Positions 33,573-45,745 of a stretch of 64,000 nt of DNA are shown here, one piece after another. Numbering within the stretch: the stretch's first letter is position 1; each line of letters starts with the position of its first letter. Source of the stretch: Oehlia diaphana (lineage: Eukaryota; Glomeromycota; Glomeromycetes; Glomerales; Glomeraceae); assembly GCA_003833135.1 (NCBI GenBank), contig QZLH01000152.1, positions 21,481 to 85,480 on the forward strand, written 5' to 3'. The notes under the pieces are model-generated. The model did not search any database, was not told the origin of the DNA, and saw only the letters and a program-made list of their open reading frames with translations. The position numbers were made by a program, and so were the translations under genes.

Positions 33573-34728
33573 TCAATTAGTAGACGACGAAGAAGAAACT
33601 TCTTCAGCCGCTGAAAGGTCACTGCCTATAATCAAAGAGTCCTTATCAGGACATAATTTTTTATCAATATGTTCACACCAATGTGAATCTAAATTGGTAG
33701 ACGTATAAGGATCACGTTTGTGCGGACGTAACTCTAAAGCCTTAGTATCGTCTGAAGTGAGGTCTTTATACCGGTAATGGTGTTGAATAGGATTAATGAC
33801 CGAAAAGTAATTAAGATTGAAAGCTTTGTATTCTTCAATAAGTTTTTCTTTTCTTTTCAATTTCTTTAACTTGACTGGAGAATTCTTGAATTCATCAGGG
33901 TCATCGTCATCGAATTCCTGATAACGTACGGTCAGCGCTTTCATTTTTTATCAAAAATATTTTGAAAAGTAGTCGGGTCTCGCGTTAAATCTACGCGTTG
34001 GTCAAGTTTATTGACAGAAGTGCCAAGCATTCGCGCACGGTTACTTTCATCATCAAGATGTTGGTTGTGTTGAACAGTTTCAGCCGAGATGCTTTCTGTT
34101 TAATCATGAGCACGTTTGAGTCGTATAAGTTCTCTGAACAAACCATAACTGCCTGGAGTAAGTGGGTTTCTTTTCTTTTTTTTAAATTTCCTGTATAAAT
34201 AGGACCATTAGGTACAAAAGGTAATAAATGATCAGGAACTATAAAGTTCTGTTGCATAATGTTCGAGGTTGTATCTATACACGTTGATGAAGAGGGTGTC
34301 GTAAGTTCAGGTGTAGGATTATCCAAATTTAAACACGGTGATTCGATCACAATGTGAGAAGTGTCCTGAGAAATAGATTCGGCTTGTAGATTGAGCAGAT
34401 TGAAGTCGTCTTAACAGCGGCAGCAAAAATTCTACCATCAAGGGTTGAACAGGGTAATGACGTTTTGTGTTATAACGTAAATATTTAATAGGTTTATTAA
34501 TATATTGTGATTCAAGAAATAAAAAACGGAGTTGTCTTGCTCGATGTAATTTTTCCTCCAACGTGGAGGCAATTTGTTGTCTGTTTCTCTGAAATACGCT
34601 TCTACAAGCACATTGAAATCTCACCTCTTGTTTACGTCCAGAATAATATCGAGTGTGTGACCTGCGTGCAATTGAAGAGTTTCAAAACGAAAATTCCTCT
34701 TTCTGTTTTTTTCCATCTTTTCCGACAT
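33573..34728 (-). pseudogene. second, frameshifted copy of the ALELRP family
   Basis: Read on the minus strand from about ATG 34728. Coding pieces occur in three frames: about 34624-34319 (with a region collinear to the first copy, ending KPIKYLRYNTKRHYPVQ), 34350-33991 (NFIVPDHLLPFVPNGPIYTG, compare VPDDLLAYISDHLVYKGD in the first copy) and 33944-33573 (ALELRPHKRDPY, compare ALELRPNK). The order and spacing of motifs match the gene at 22847-25044, and both end in an acidic, Ser-rich tail. Frame changes and a gap at 33945-33990 make it nonfunctional as read. Confidence 0.6.
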
Positions 34729-36666
34729 ATTTTAAATTATTTGGTTAAAAATTCAATGAATTTGAAAGGAAAAAAACTAAATGAATCAAATGATGATCAA
34801 AAAATTCGAATAAATTTATTTATACAAAATCATAAATGCACCTTACTAATTTAGTCATTGATCGTCATGCGTAGCAGTCGTGCTATTTATCTTATACTGT
34901 ATATGATGATATCTGATTTGTTTTATTGTTTACCATAAAAGGATGTCTTTTTATGTAGTTGTTACATTATCACTTTTCAGGTAAGTTATAACGGAGATTT
35001 ATATTCGATGATCATATCTTGAAAATTGGGATTAAATTATTTAATCTAATGTTATTAAGCCTATTTAAGAATATGAACAAGTCTTGTCATAGATTTAAAT
35101 AATTTCATAAGTTTTCATCAGTTCCATTCTTGCATATTACAAAATAATATAAGTTCAAATTCGATGAAGTTCATTGTAACCATTAATTTTATGATTTTCA
35201 CGCTTTATTTTTCATTATTATTTCGCACAAAAATCCATCTATATAGAATGATCAAGTTTTGATAAGTCAAAATTCAAAGGGTATATTATGAGTCTAATGA
35301 ATGATTATGCACAAATTGTGCAAGTTGATTTAAATGTATCTCAAAAATTCCTCTAGTAATACTTTCTTCATCGACAATATGATGGATTTTGCGGTTATAT
35401 ATCATTTAGTGGTTTCTTTTGGATTTATACTTTTTTTTAGTTGTTATCAAACATGAATTACAAGTTTTAGAATGACTATTTTTAACTAGTTATGAATGCA
35501 TCTTCAGAAAAAAACGTGTTGATCAGAGCAAAATTGCGTGGCTTTTAAAAATTTAGCAGCTTTTTAATAGAAAATGATCCAATCATATTTGCTGCGCCGC
35601 GGAGAAATTTGAAGAATGAAGGAAAACTTATCACTCCCTATCTTCAAAAATAAAACTCTTGAATATGTATCACAAAATCTTTATAAACAACCAAGTTTCG
35701 GTCACTTCATTACAAGAAACAAATGATAAAATGGCAACTAAAATTAAACAACTTCAATCGTACACAATCACTTGGTGCATATGCAGAACTCTTCGTAACC
35801 AAAAATAAAAACATATATCTGAGATTTGATTTTTGGTTAGACAATCACGAAATTTTCTGATACTGCTTTCAAAAACAAAATCAAATCTATCTTCAAAATA
35901 AATGAATACTCATCAAAGATTGTTTGGCTTGCTACTATATAAATGTACTGCAATAAATAAAAATAATTCATATTGTAAAATAAGTAATAGTTATTTCATG
36001 ATTTTCACGGCTGCGCCGCGAAAATCACCGACACGTGAAATAACTATGGAGACTAATGTCCAGTGATGGGAAAGGTATAAATAAAAACACGTGAGCATGA
36101 AAAATATCATCAGAAAAATTACAGCATGAATATATCATCAAAAAAATCACTAATTATTTACGACACATAATCCCTATTCTGTTTTTCATTAAATAATCTA
36201 TTCATCTCTGCTTATTTATATAATATATTTCTATCGTATATTGATTAAAAACGTTAGCCTAGTATGTTTAATAACCAAATTCTGGCCTAAGTCCAGCTAA
36301 TACTAGTCTTTAATCATGTTTTTATTATAAAGGTGGTTTTCCTGACGATATTAATTCAGCCATAACTACCGCCATACTAAACAACATCGGAGATATATAT
36401 CATATATATCGATACTTAATAACGATGATATTATCTGCAAAATCAACTAGTAATTTACTTTCAGCTAAAGTTGTTAAAATGTTGTTAAAATTTAAATTGA
36501 AATTAATTAATTACTATAATATAAAGACTTTATTTCAAATAAAAAATAATTATCAGTTCATAAATAAGTTTTTGACGGAGTGCATCAGTAATACAAATAT
36601 AATACACTATAACACTATATTATCCATCTACATATGAATTGAAGAATACATTTTTATGACAACAGC
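34729..36666. other. intergenic with a hairpin at 35990-36044
   Basis: GTTATTTCA..GATTTTC(A)CGGC and its inverted partner GCCGCGAAAATC..TGAAATAAC enclose a short GC loop; one arm carries 8 extra bases. Otherwise AT-rich, no gene. Confidence 0.5.
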
Positions 36667-37000
36667 TTATTTCAATATAATGATCGTACAGTAATAGCAA
36701 CCCCAATATATTGCAAGCCAGATTCCAACCCACGTTCCTGGTTTAGGTCTTACATCTTTATTATATTTCCAGTATGAAACGTATGGATTTTTTTCATCAG
36801 GACTTTTATAGCACAATAATGGTCATTAACAAATATAGGATCTCTAAGAAATCTATGTTTGACTTGATAATTGCCAAAGGTAAAGTGGCCAAATGCTTCT
36901 GGATAATTTGGCTCACTATCGCCATCAGGGACATAAGTCGTAATGTTGAGTATTGGCGCATATGATAACCAATGGGCTTCTAAAATATTGACGCCATATT
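36667..37000 (-). pseudogene. secreted-protein family relic, inverted copy, exon 2 only
   Basis: The minus strand after an acceptor (CGCTAG) reads EYGVNILEAHWLSYAPILN and continues YVPDGDSEPNYPEAFGHFTF, then shifts frame once near 36822 and ends GTWVGIWLAIYWGCYYC. It is the inverted counterpart of exon 2 of the gene at 37767-38284. No exon with a signal peptide was found to the right. One-base deletion and the missing first exon make it a pseudogene as read. Confidence 0.7.
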
Positions 37001-37360
37001 CTAGCGAAACATTTTAGAATTATTATATACCAAATAAAAATATAAGTAGTTACAAAATTATTACGTAATAATGTGAGTGTCGGGATTTTGAACTTTCGGG
37101 ATTATGAGTTGTTCAGGATTGTAAACGTCAGAATAACGAAATAACGTTAATGAATATTTTCGGTATTTAATTCAAGATCATCCTGATACAGTAGCAAGGT
37201 ACATTAGGTACACGTAGGATCATCACATGTACGCAGACAGCAGATGGTATATAGTCTTCCGAACTAATAACTATCTATTCCTTACATTGTGACAGATTTC
37301 AGACATTTTAGATAGAATGAAACAAAATTGGAATATCTATTCCCTATAAAAATGAAATGT

Positions 37361-37518
37361 GTTAAATTCGTTTTATATTTGTGCTCATGTGTAAAAAAGT
37401 CTGAAAAAGCACCATTTGATACGATTTATATCTGATTACAAAAAAAAACAAAATTAAAAAAAATGGTGCTTTTTTAGACATTAATCACGCATGAGCACAT
37501 ATATAAAACAAATTTAAC
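37361..37518. repeat. foldback element, about 55-bp inverted arms
   Basis: Left arm 37361-37415 (GTTAAATT..TTTTATAT..GTGCTCATG..GCACCAT) and right arm 37463-37518 are near-complete inverted repeats with a few mismatches and a 47-bp A-rich spacer. Probably a small nonautonomous element or hairpin. Sits between the two inverted secreted-protein copies. Confidence 0.75.
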
Positions 37519-37766
37519 AAATGTCATAAGGATTACTTCATTAATAAGCGCATTCAATATAAATATTAACCATTTATTATCCCATTTTGAATAATACAAT
37601 TTAAAAGGACGAATATCTCTAATTTCAAGTTGAATTGATATTGATAAATTTTCATATGGCTTTTATAAAACTTTTTCACATGTAGAGATTTTCTTTAACA
37701 AAAAATTTAAATAAGTACACGGCATTAATGGTATATACAATTATCATCTACAATCATAATTTCATC

Positions 37767-38284
37767 ATGAATCAGAAACGCTTTATTATTTTACTTACTT
37801 TACTTATATTTTTCCTTATACATGTTGATAAAACTCACGGCAGTTGTTATCCTATTGGAGTAAGATAAGATTGTGATAAAGAATGGGGTATGTCAATAAT
37901 AATTTTTTGACTTTAGTTATTATTGTTCTTATTTCTAAACAATTCTACGAGTGATAAATTAATGTACTTTTTTGCTTTACATAGATGTTGCTAATATTAT
38001 AGATGCTAGTTGGGTACCAGGTGCGCCAATACTCAACACGACTTATGTCCCTGATGGCGATAATGGACCAAATTATCCAGAAGCATTTGGCCACTTTACC
38101 TTTGGCAATGACCAAGTCAAACATAGATTTCTTAGAGATCCTATATTTGTTAATGACCATCATTGTACTTATACAAGTTCTGATGAAAAAAATCCATACA
38201 TTTCATCCACATGATGGAAGTTTAAGACCTGCACCAGGAACATGGGTTGGAATTTGGCTTGCAATATATTGGAGATGTAATTGA
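37767..38284 (+). pseudogene. small secreted protein gene, 2 exons, with stop and frameshift
   Basis: Exon 1 37767-37887 begins with a signal-peptide-like sequence (MNQKRFIILLTLLIFFLIHV) followed by a short Cys-containing segment; a TAA at 37866-37868 interrupts it. Intron 37888-37984 (GTATGT...CATAG). Exon 2 joins in phase (G|AT) and reads DVANIIDASWVPGAPILNTT and YVPDGDNGPNYPEAFGHFTF. The frame breaks near 38205; the other frame supplies the conserved end GTWVGIWLAIYWRCN with stop at 38282-38284. Without these two lesions the product would be a secreted protein of about 140 residues, Trp/Tyr/Pro-rich. Family not recognised; a candidate secreted effector or surface protein (inference). Confidence 0.7.
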
Positions 38285-39523
38285 CTTGATGGTCATCCTC
38301 CTAAAAAAGTACAATGTTGTCATAAAAATGTATTTAAAAATATATATGTAAATCAATAATTATTTTCAAGTTTTTATTTAATATAATGTTCTTTAAAATA
38401 ATTTTACATGCTATCATAATACGTCGTCTTAGGATATTAAACAATGAAATAAAAATATTTTCTCGTTCACTTGATAAAAGCAAGCATATGAGTGAAATGG
38501 TTTTCCATCAAGAGTTTTAATTAATGAGTAAAAAAATTCGGGTAAAGTTTGAATATGAATAAAGTTTTAATTAATATCATAAAAATTTCTTCATTAAAAG
38601 TGATAGGTAGTGTGTAAATTAAGGATAAATTACTACAAAATTTATAATTTTGATTATAGTTAACATTGTAATTAGTTCCTATTGGTCGCTTCGGTGTCCC
38701 CAATGACCGAACGATAACACTTATGAAGGATGTCGGTCTTTCTTCGGTTTATATTCATTGTACCTTTTAATAACATTAAATATTATTCCCTTGTCGGAGC
38801 ATTTTCTGAATGCCACTTTCTGAATATATTTTCCCGAAGCCGAAGTACCAACTTCTCGAATAGGACCTTTTCCTGAAATATACAGTTTCCCGAATCCGTA
38901 TTTCCTGAATCCCAATTTTCTGATGACTAATATCCTGAATGGATAATTTCAATATATAATAGTATACAGTACTGTAATCTCTTTATTTTACATGATTTTA
39001 AGCTTTGTAATAAATGTAAAAGGATAAAGAATTAATGTGCCATAATACCAAATTTATTATTATATATTACGTTATACTGTATACACGTACAAAAAAAAAA
39101 AAGTTTATGTATACAAAATATTGTTACTTAGCACAAAATCGATTATTTGGCAAAGTTGTTTACATTATTAAATTCAGTAAATTGTACATTTGGGATATGG
39201 ATATTAGAATTCAGGATATTGGGATTATTCAGAATAAAATAATTCGGGATAAAGAAACTTGGGAAAATTGGATGTCTCATGTGATTCCCATAAATTGAAA
39301 TTTGGGAAATTAATGTTCAGGAAACTTGAGTTTCAGGAATGATGCAGTTTGGAAGTGGACACTTGGAAACTCGACTTCAAGAAAAGTATATACAAAGAAA
39401 AAGGCATTTGGGAATTCGTTACCAATCCAATAAAGTAGTATGTTATATGTTCAATTTTTATTTGTCCACAGGAATAAATACAAAAAAAAAAAAAAAAAAA
39501 ATAAAAAAAAAAAAAAAAAATAA

Positions 39524-39555
<32 letters not shown>

Positions 39556-39628
39556 AAATACAAATACAAAAAAAAAAGTACATAAAAAAAACAAGTCTAT
39601 TATTAAAAATTTATACACTTTATATTTT
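38285..39628. repeat. intergenic with degenerate TTCGGGAAA/ATTCAGGAA repeats and A tracts
   Basis: At 38690-38940 (minus sense) and 39180-39420 (plus sense) the sequence is a patchwork of words such as ATTCAGGATATT, TTCGGGAAA and TTGGGATT, so the two blocks are loosely inverted copies. ORFs inside (38721-38915 minus, 39035-39298 plus) are products of the repeat. At 39480-39595 there is an A-rich tract broken by single T or C, next to the 3' end of the following F-box gene. Confidence 0.5.
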
Positions 39629-41056
39629 TTAGATCCATTCAAAGTCTTCTCCATATAAATCATGATCGAATTTTTTAACTACACCTTCTATTTTATATCT
39701 TTCTACTAAATCAACATATTCACTTACAATTTTCATTCTAAAGAATTTTAGTAACATAGGATATTTATGTTCAACTTTCCAATTATCAAAAAATAATTTT
39801 AAAGAATTTAAACTAATTTGATTAACGGAATAAAATTTAAAATTAAATAAATTATTTGGTGAAAATTTAGTTAAAATTTCGAATAATTTATCCCAATTAA
39901 TATTATCATCACTATCAATAATAAAAAATAATCCATTCAAATATTTACATTTAATTAATAATTTTTCTAATTCTATAATATTACTCTTTCTAATCATTAA
40001 ATTAAGATATTGAAGATTTGGACAATTTTTATAAATAGCTTTAATAATCTTTTTATTATTAATTTCATCATGACCTATATAATCAATTTTTATTTCAATA
40101 AGGTAACCACTTGTGTTTTCAATTAAATTTGTTAAATATTTGATAGGAATACTTTTAGCTTTTAATATTTGTAAATAAGGTAAAGATAAATTTTCTAAAC
40201 GATCCCAAGCCATATCTTGAAAACTACCATCCAATTCTAATATTTTTAAATTTATAAGATGAGTAAAAATATTTGTAATAGGTTGTTTAGTTAATTTAAA
40301 ATATTTTATAGTATTAGAATGATTAATTAATGAATTTTCTAGAGTATTACAAAATGATTCCATTGATTCATCATTACTTGAATATTTTGAAAATGAAAAT
40401 TCAGTTCTTATTAAACTGATATTAAATAATTTTTTTGAAGATTTAATTAAATTAATAATTCCATAATTTTTATTCCCTTTTTCAATAAAAATTTCCAATT
40501 CTTTAATTGATTCACACATTTCAATTAATCCAATTAAAACATAATCATCTATATTAGCATTACAACTAAGAAATTTGATATCTGAAAAACATTGTTTTGA
40601 TTCAGGAATGAGATGGATTTGACGATTAAATTGTTGATATATATAAAGGTGAGTAAATTTAGTATTATTATTGATGAAAAGGTTAAGTAAATCATTTTTA
40701 ATTTCTTTAAAATGAATATGAGAATTAAACATTCTTTCAATTCTTTCTAAATTTAGATGTCTCCAAAAACTAATATAATTAAATAATGGTCTCTTATATG
40801 AATCTATTAAAAATTCATTATCTTGACTTAAATTATCTCTTAATTCATCCGAAAAATGGGAAATAATTACTTTTAATAATAATTTCTCTTTCCCGATTTT
40901 TAAGTATTCCCAAGGATTTTTCCATAAAATTGGAACAATTAATTCACACCAAGTTATATTAACTGAAAGACATGAAATAAGAGATTTTTTATCATCCTTA
41001 TCACCTTGAAATTTTTCGAATATTAGATGAAGTATATCTGCATATAATTTCGACAT
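39629..41056 (-). CDS. F-box protein, 475 aa
   Basis: Single exon. F-box at residues 1-50: MSKLYADILHLIFEKF, then SLISCLSVNITWCELIVPIL. The body is a Leu/Ile/Asn-rich repeat region. Shares with 46067-47521 the block KNPWEYLKIGKEKLLLKVII (there RNPWEHLTLGKKELLLKVII), so these two are closest to each other among the F-box genes here. The common segments LFNYISFWRHLNLE, THLYI, HLIPESKQCFSDIKFL and FDNWK recur in all full-length members. Predicted SCF ligase adaptor; target unknown. Confidence 0.88.
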   Translation of the reverse strand: MSKLYADILHLIFEKFQGDKDDKKSLISCLSVNITWCELIVPILWKNPWEYLKIGKEKLLLKVIISHFSDELRDNLSQDNEFLIDSYKRPLFNYISFWRHLNLERIERMFNSHIHFKEIKNDLLNLFINNNTKFTHLYIYQQFNRQIHLIPESKQCFSDIKFLSCNANIDDYVLIGLIEMCESIKELEIFIEKGNKNYGIINLIKSSKKLFNISLIRTEFSFSKYSSNDESMESFCNTLENSLINHSNTIKYFKLTKQPITNIFTHLINLKILELDGSFQDMAWDRLENLSLPYLQILKAKSIPIKYLTNLIENTSGYLIEIKIDYIGHDEINNKKIIKAIYKNCPNLQYLNLMIRKSNIIELEKLLIKCKYLNGLFFIIDSDDNINWDKLFEILTKFSPNNLFNFKFYSVNQISLNSLKLFFDNWKVEHKYPMLLKFFRMKIVSEYVDLVERYKIEGVVKKFDHDLYGEDFEWI

Positions 41057-42900
41057 TTTTCTTCTTTTTTTTTTTTAGAAAAAAAATTCTGTGGGTCGAA
41101 CAAAATAGTTGTCAATAATTTATTAGTAATTAATTGTTACATAAATGTTGATTATTTGTTTCGTGGAATGTGATACAAGATATAGGACTTACACGTAGGC
41201 AGTCGTATCACGTAATTGGCAAATGTATGACGTAATGTTTGTTCACTTTATGTGATGCGCCATATCAGATAACCACTAATATTAAAATAAGGTTCAAAGT
41301 TTATCTTAATTTGTTTAACATTCTTATAGTAATGGTTATCAATGGACTAAATCATCCATATTAAATGGTTGATTGATTGATTATTTAGTAAAATCGTCGT
41401 TCATCCTTTTTAACCAATAATATTTCTTTATAAGTGACAGGTCATTTTCTTATCTCTTAAAAACGAAGTTATGTAATTATGATTTTAATTAATAAAAACA
41501 ATACATTATTCAAAAATTCGTAAATGTTTTTTACATCGACTTCAAAAGTTATTATTTTCAAAAAAATTCAACAATTATTAACTTTGTAGAATATCATTTT
41601 AATAAATTATTATATATACAGTATCCATACTAACAATAATAAATAATTCCCAATGGATTTAAGCTTGGTTATTTATTAAACTGGCTCATTAACCAAATAC
41701 AAATTTCATTGATGTACTAGTCACAAATCGTGACCGGTATTAATAATTTAATACCGTTAAGTTACTTTTCAATAACTAAATTATAATGTTAGTCAAAATT
41801 ATCGTAGAGATAGATCATTAATGGTCACATTCAATAAATATGATACATATTAACATAATACAATTTTTGTATACCTTATTCTAGAGTAAATGATAATATT
41901 AACCAAAAATGGATTTACTATTAAATTCCAATCTCGTTATCTGTTATACGGTAATACAAACCTGACGATAAATCATGATCTTATTATATCTTATCTTTTA
42001 CTTTACATTATTACTTTTTATTGGATAATGCAAGGAACTTTTCTTTATTTTCCTTACAAACTTTAATGTTAATAATATTCATCTTAAAAAATCAATTTTT
42101 TTATTTCTACTATTTTTAATAATAATAATACTATTGATTGTATTTATTATTATTATTATCATTATTTTTTTTAAAAAAATAATAATTTTTGACGATAGAT
42201 AAGTTCTTTTTTATTTGATACTTTTTTTTATAATAACAGATAAATAATTTTTTTCGTAAAGATAATTCTATTTATTTTTTTTTTAATAAATTTTCTATAA
42301 CATTATGCACGCCAAATCACGCCCAATCTGTCGTACAAGATTATTTTTAATCTTATATTTTACATATCGTAAAAAAATTATTTTATTTCAAATTTTCGTT
42401 GTTCAAGTAGATTCTTACTTAATTTGTGTTTCATTTATAATCTTCAATGAAATTCTTAATAATTACCGTACGCCTAATACTTAAAATATTTCTATGATGC
42501 ATTATTTATTGTTACAGTTGTACGAAAAATGACAAATGACTGGTCTTGTCATTATTCGTAACCATTTGTCATTTAGTACTCGTTTTAGTCATTTCAGTCA
42601 TTTGATTTTGATTGGTTGACATTTTATCACATGATTTCAATCATTAAATGTAGACTATAATTATAGTGAGTGCTGGCAACATTACAGTGATTGTCATATA
42701 AATTTGTATAATTAAACTTTCCTGAAAAATAGTACCACTGCATAAAATTCGCCTCTGCTGGTAGTTATATCAAAAAGTTTCTATCATTGAATGTTTTAAG
42801 GAACAGTAGGAATTGTTAGAAATATAATAAAAAAGATAGATTAAACCATTAAAAAAATGATTTTCCTAGATAGTTTTTGAAAAACTAATATCTAAGTTGT
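41057..42900. other. intergenic, AT-rich
   Basis: No gene seen. An AAATGACAAATG/CATTTGTCATTT inverted word pair lies at about 42530-42575. ATT repeats near 42120-42165. Confidence 0.35.
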
Positions 42901-43490
42901 AAGCCAGAGTCCTACAAAAAAAAAAAAAGAAAAAAAAAGAAAAAAAAACGATTAACAAAAATTTTAGTTTTAAAAAATGTGAAAAATTTTGAAAATATTT
43001 ACTTTCAGAAACCTATAGAAAAAAATGAATATTTGAAAATTTTAATTTATTATTTTTTTTTAATGAAATTTCCTAAGTCCTGTACCATAAAATAGCTTAA
43101 GGTATTATTGAAATAAATAAATATTAACCATACATGATATAAACATGATCCAAATTAGTCTCTATAGACGTAAAAGATTTACGACAGTACATAGGTTTAT
43201 AATGAACAAACCCGTCAATTTGATGATCACAAGCGATATATTCTGAGAATTATTTTCCTAAGATCATCTGAAATTATTTGTTTTTACCTGTTTCTCATTA
43301 TAAATTCGTCATTTTTATTTCCAGCTCCCTTTATCAAAATATATTCGTCCTAGAGATGAAGAATTACCTATAGAAGAATAAAATTAATAACAGAAGTTTG
43401 TTAAAAATTAAACTTAAAAGTAACCAACCAATCAAATCCTACGTGTCTAAACTTCCCTAAAGAACTGGCCATCTACAAAAAAAAATGACA
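42901..43490 (-). other. possible microexon cluster C (degenerate)
   Basis: Minus-strand blocks after T-rich GTAG/ATAG acceptors: 43472-43443 (30 nt, frame MASSLGKFRH, donor GTAGGA), 43367-43288 (80 nt, frame GNSSSLGRIYFDKGSWK then stop, donor GTAAAA) and a block starting 42911 (GACTCTGGCTTACAAC) without a donor. The Ser-Ser-Leu-Gly wording echoes cluster B. Phases do not connect, so this is probably a decayed relative. Confidence 0.25.
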
Positions 43491-45059
43491 AATATTAGTG
43501 ACTGCTTCATTATAATAAATATTTTAAAAAAATTCAAATCAAAATATATACAATATATACATCCTTTTTTTTCAATGAACGCATAGTAATTTATCATAAT
43601 AGGGGAGAACGTCAAAAATTTACTGATGTGAGTATGAAACTAATAAAAGTTCCAACTATCATATTAGCAACGTGATAATTATAATAACTAAAGAGGGTTT
43701 AAATGACATACTGTATATGGCTGCCTGGTACAGTATCATTAATTAAAATAATTGTGAATTTTTTTTCTTTAATTACTATAACGAATGGTAACTTATAATT
43801 CATATTTTCTATTTTTTTTTTAGACGATTCATGTGGGTCTTTAGAGTTTAAACTTGGATTTATTTTGATAAGTAAAAATGTTTTTAATATTTTATTTTAA
43901 TAATCTTTATTAATAATTCATTTCTTTTTCTTTTAATTACATGTTCTGAAATCTTTATCAAAAAAGATAAAAAATGTAATATTTTGCCTAATATTTCATT
44001 GAAAAAAAATAGACATTTCGAAGTTTAAAAAACTTAGCCGATCTTATTTGCTGTTTTTGCTGTTTGTAGCTATCACATGTATCACGCGTCTCACCGTCTC
44101 GCATCCATAATTTTTTATAAATAGGGAATATTTAATAATAATTTTTTACAAGTACTAAGATATAGTCTAATTATAAAAAAAGCTCATAATGTTATTTCTT
44201 CTATAAAATTATTAATAAATAAACTTCAAAAGAGTAATTCATATATCTTAATTAAGTATAAATTATTATTTAATAAAGTTTCTTTAAAAGTTAATTAAGC
44301 TTAGCCTAAGTAACTTCATTTTTCCAAAAATAATTACTAAACAATATTTCAAATTTGAAAACATCGAACATTTTAACTTAGAAAATGAATTTCATATAAA
44401 TAATTTTCATTAGTTTATTCTATATCAAAATTGTTCAATTAATGTATATATTAATTAATGAACATTCTATATAATTACATTCTACGTACATATTTTCAAA
44501 ATGATGGGACATTTATCGTACATTTTGTGTATCTAAAATTGGACAATATTAAAAGAAAATAACTATGTTTAACCGGAGGGAAATTCCCTCCCCTAATATT
44601 TATTAGACCAAGTGGATACTTTGTTTAACATAACCCCCCCTCCTATTTAGCCCGAACAAGGTAGTTTAACATCATCATTTAATATTATGGAGTCAGTGAT
44701 AACTGCTATTTGGATAACGAGTTTTTTTATTAAAAATGTTATCGTTTGCCACGTAAAAAGGAATATTATTTTTGCGTATATAAAATAATATTTCGCTTAT
44801 AAAGTTACTCACCAAAAAGAAAAATATTATCTCCACTTGTTTTACAAGAAAAATATTATTTCCCACTTATAAAAGTTATTAAAATATTATCTTTGCTCAT
44901 TGTTTCACGCGAAAAAATATTATCTCGTACTATAACTATGGATATTAATTTGTTAATAGAAAAGATGTTTATGAAGAAGATCTTATTGAAGTACTTTTAT
45001 GTAAATATTTAGAGTAATCAAAGATAATAATAATAAAATATTAGTATATACTTTCGTAG
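43491..45059. other. intergenic
   Basis: No complete gene. A plus-strand open piece after an acceptor at about 43824 reads DSCGSLEFKLGFILIS and could be a terminal exon remnant. A piece at about 44962-45000 reads KDVYEEDLIEVLL and may belong with the next entry. Confidence 0.25.
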
Positions 45060-45188
45060 CCAAGTGATTGTGAAGAAGACAATAATAAAGAGAATAAGTT
45101 GGCTTCAAAGCTTAAAGAGCTTGAATATTGGGGAAAAGACTTAGCATTATTAAAAGAATGTGAACTTATTTTAAAGAAAAATTTGTAA
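45060..45188 (+). CDS. orphan exon-like ORF, 42 codons
   Basis: Directly after CTTTCGTAG (acceptor-like) the frame PSDCEEDNNKENKLASKLKE continues to ECELILKKNL and a TAA. Composition (charged, helical) is gene-like in an AT-rich background. A possible preceding exon lies at about 44962-45000. Unrecognised; may be the last exon of a broken gene. Confidence 0.3.
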   Translation, partial: PSDCEEDNNKENKLASKLKELEYWGKDLALLKECELILKKNL

Positions 45189-45674
45189 TGAAATTGTCTA
45201 ATCGTGAAAAAGAGCGTCAATTAGTATTAGTATTAATTATAAATATTTTAAGATTTTAAAGTATAAAATTATAAATAAAAAATATAAATTAATGTAATAC
45301 TTTTTTGAGTATAGTTTTATTTACTCAATATTGATTTCACATCATACAATACTTTTTGGTTAATCTGACAGAGTTGATACCACTCCTTTTCGTCTTATCA
45401 GAATTTATTACAGTAAATTTTACTATTACATATTATATTATATACATCACTATACTAAAGAAAATAAAGTTTATGAATTCTAGTTATCATTATGATATAT
45501 GATTATACAAATTATTGTTATTTAACACAAAAGGAAAAGTTTAAAAAGCAATTGAATATGACACATTAGATGTTCGTATTCGGGAAACTAGATCTTTGGG
45601 AAATTATTCATTCAGTTCCTTGGCATAATGGTTTAGTTAGACGAAAAACGGAGCCGAATTCCTGATTGCCGATC

Positions 45675-45745
45675 ATCCGGACCCGGTTTAATCGCAGAAA
45701 ATCCCTGAAATGCCACGACGATCTACGCCTGAGCCGGGTCCGGAT
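45675..45745. repeat. 12-bp perfect inverted repeat in GC-rich island
   Basis: ATCCGGACCCGG (45675-45686) and CCGGGTCCGGAT (45734-45745) with a 47-bp spacer, inside an island of unusually high GC. Could be an element remnant or a hairpin. Confidence 0.7.

Noticed and set aside
36774..36965. Plus ORF 63 codons, and minus ORF 37945-38163
   Set aside because: Antisense shadows of the inverted secreted-protein copies; they resemble each other only because the copies do.
39333..39663. Poly-Lys and poly-Phe ORFs
   Set aside because: Created by the A-rich tract at 39480-39595.
45620..45665. tRNA-like words (TGGCATAATGG)
   Set aside because: Resembles an A box, but no B box at proper distance and no acceptor pairing; not a tRNA.
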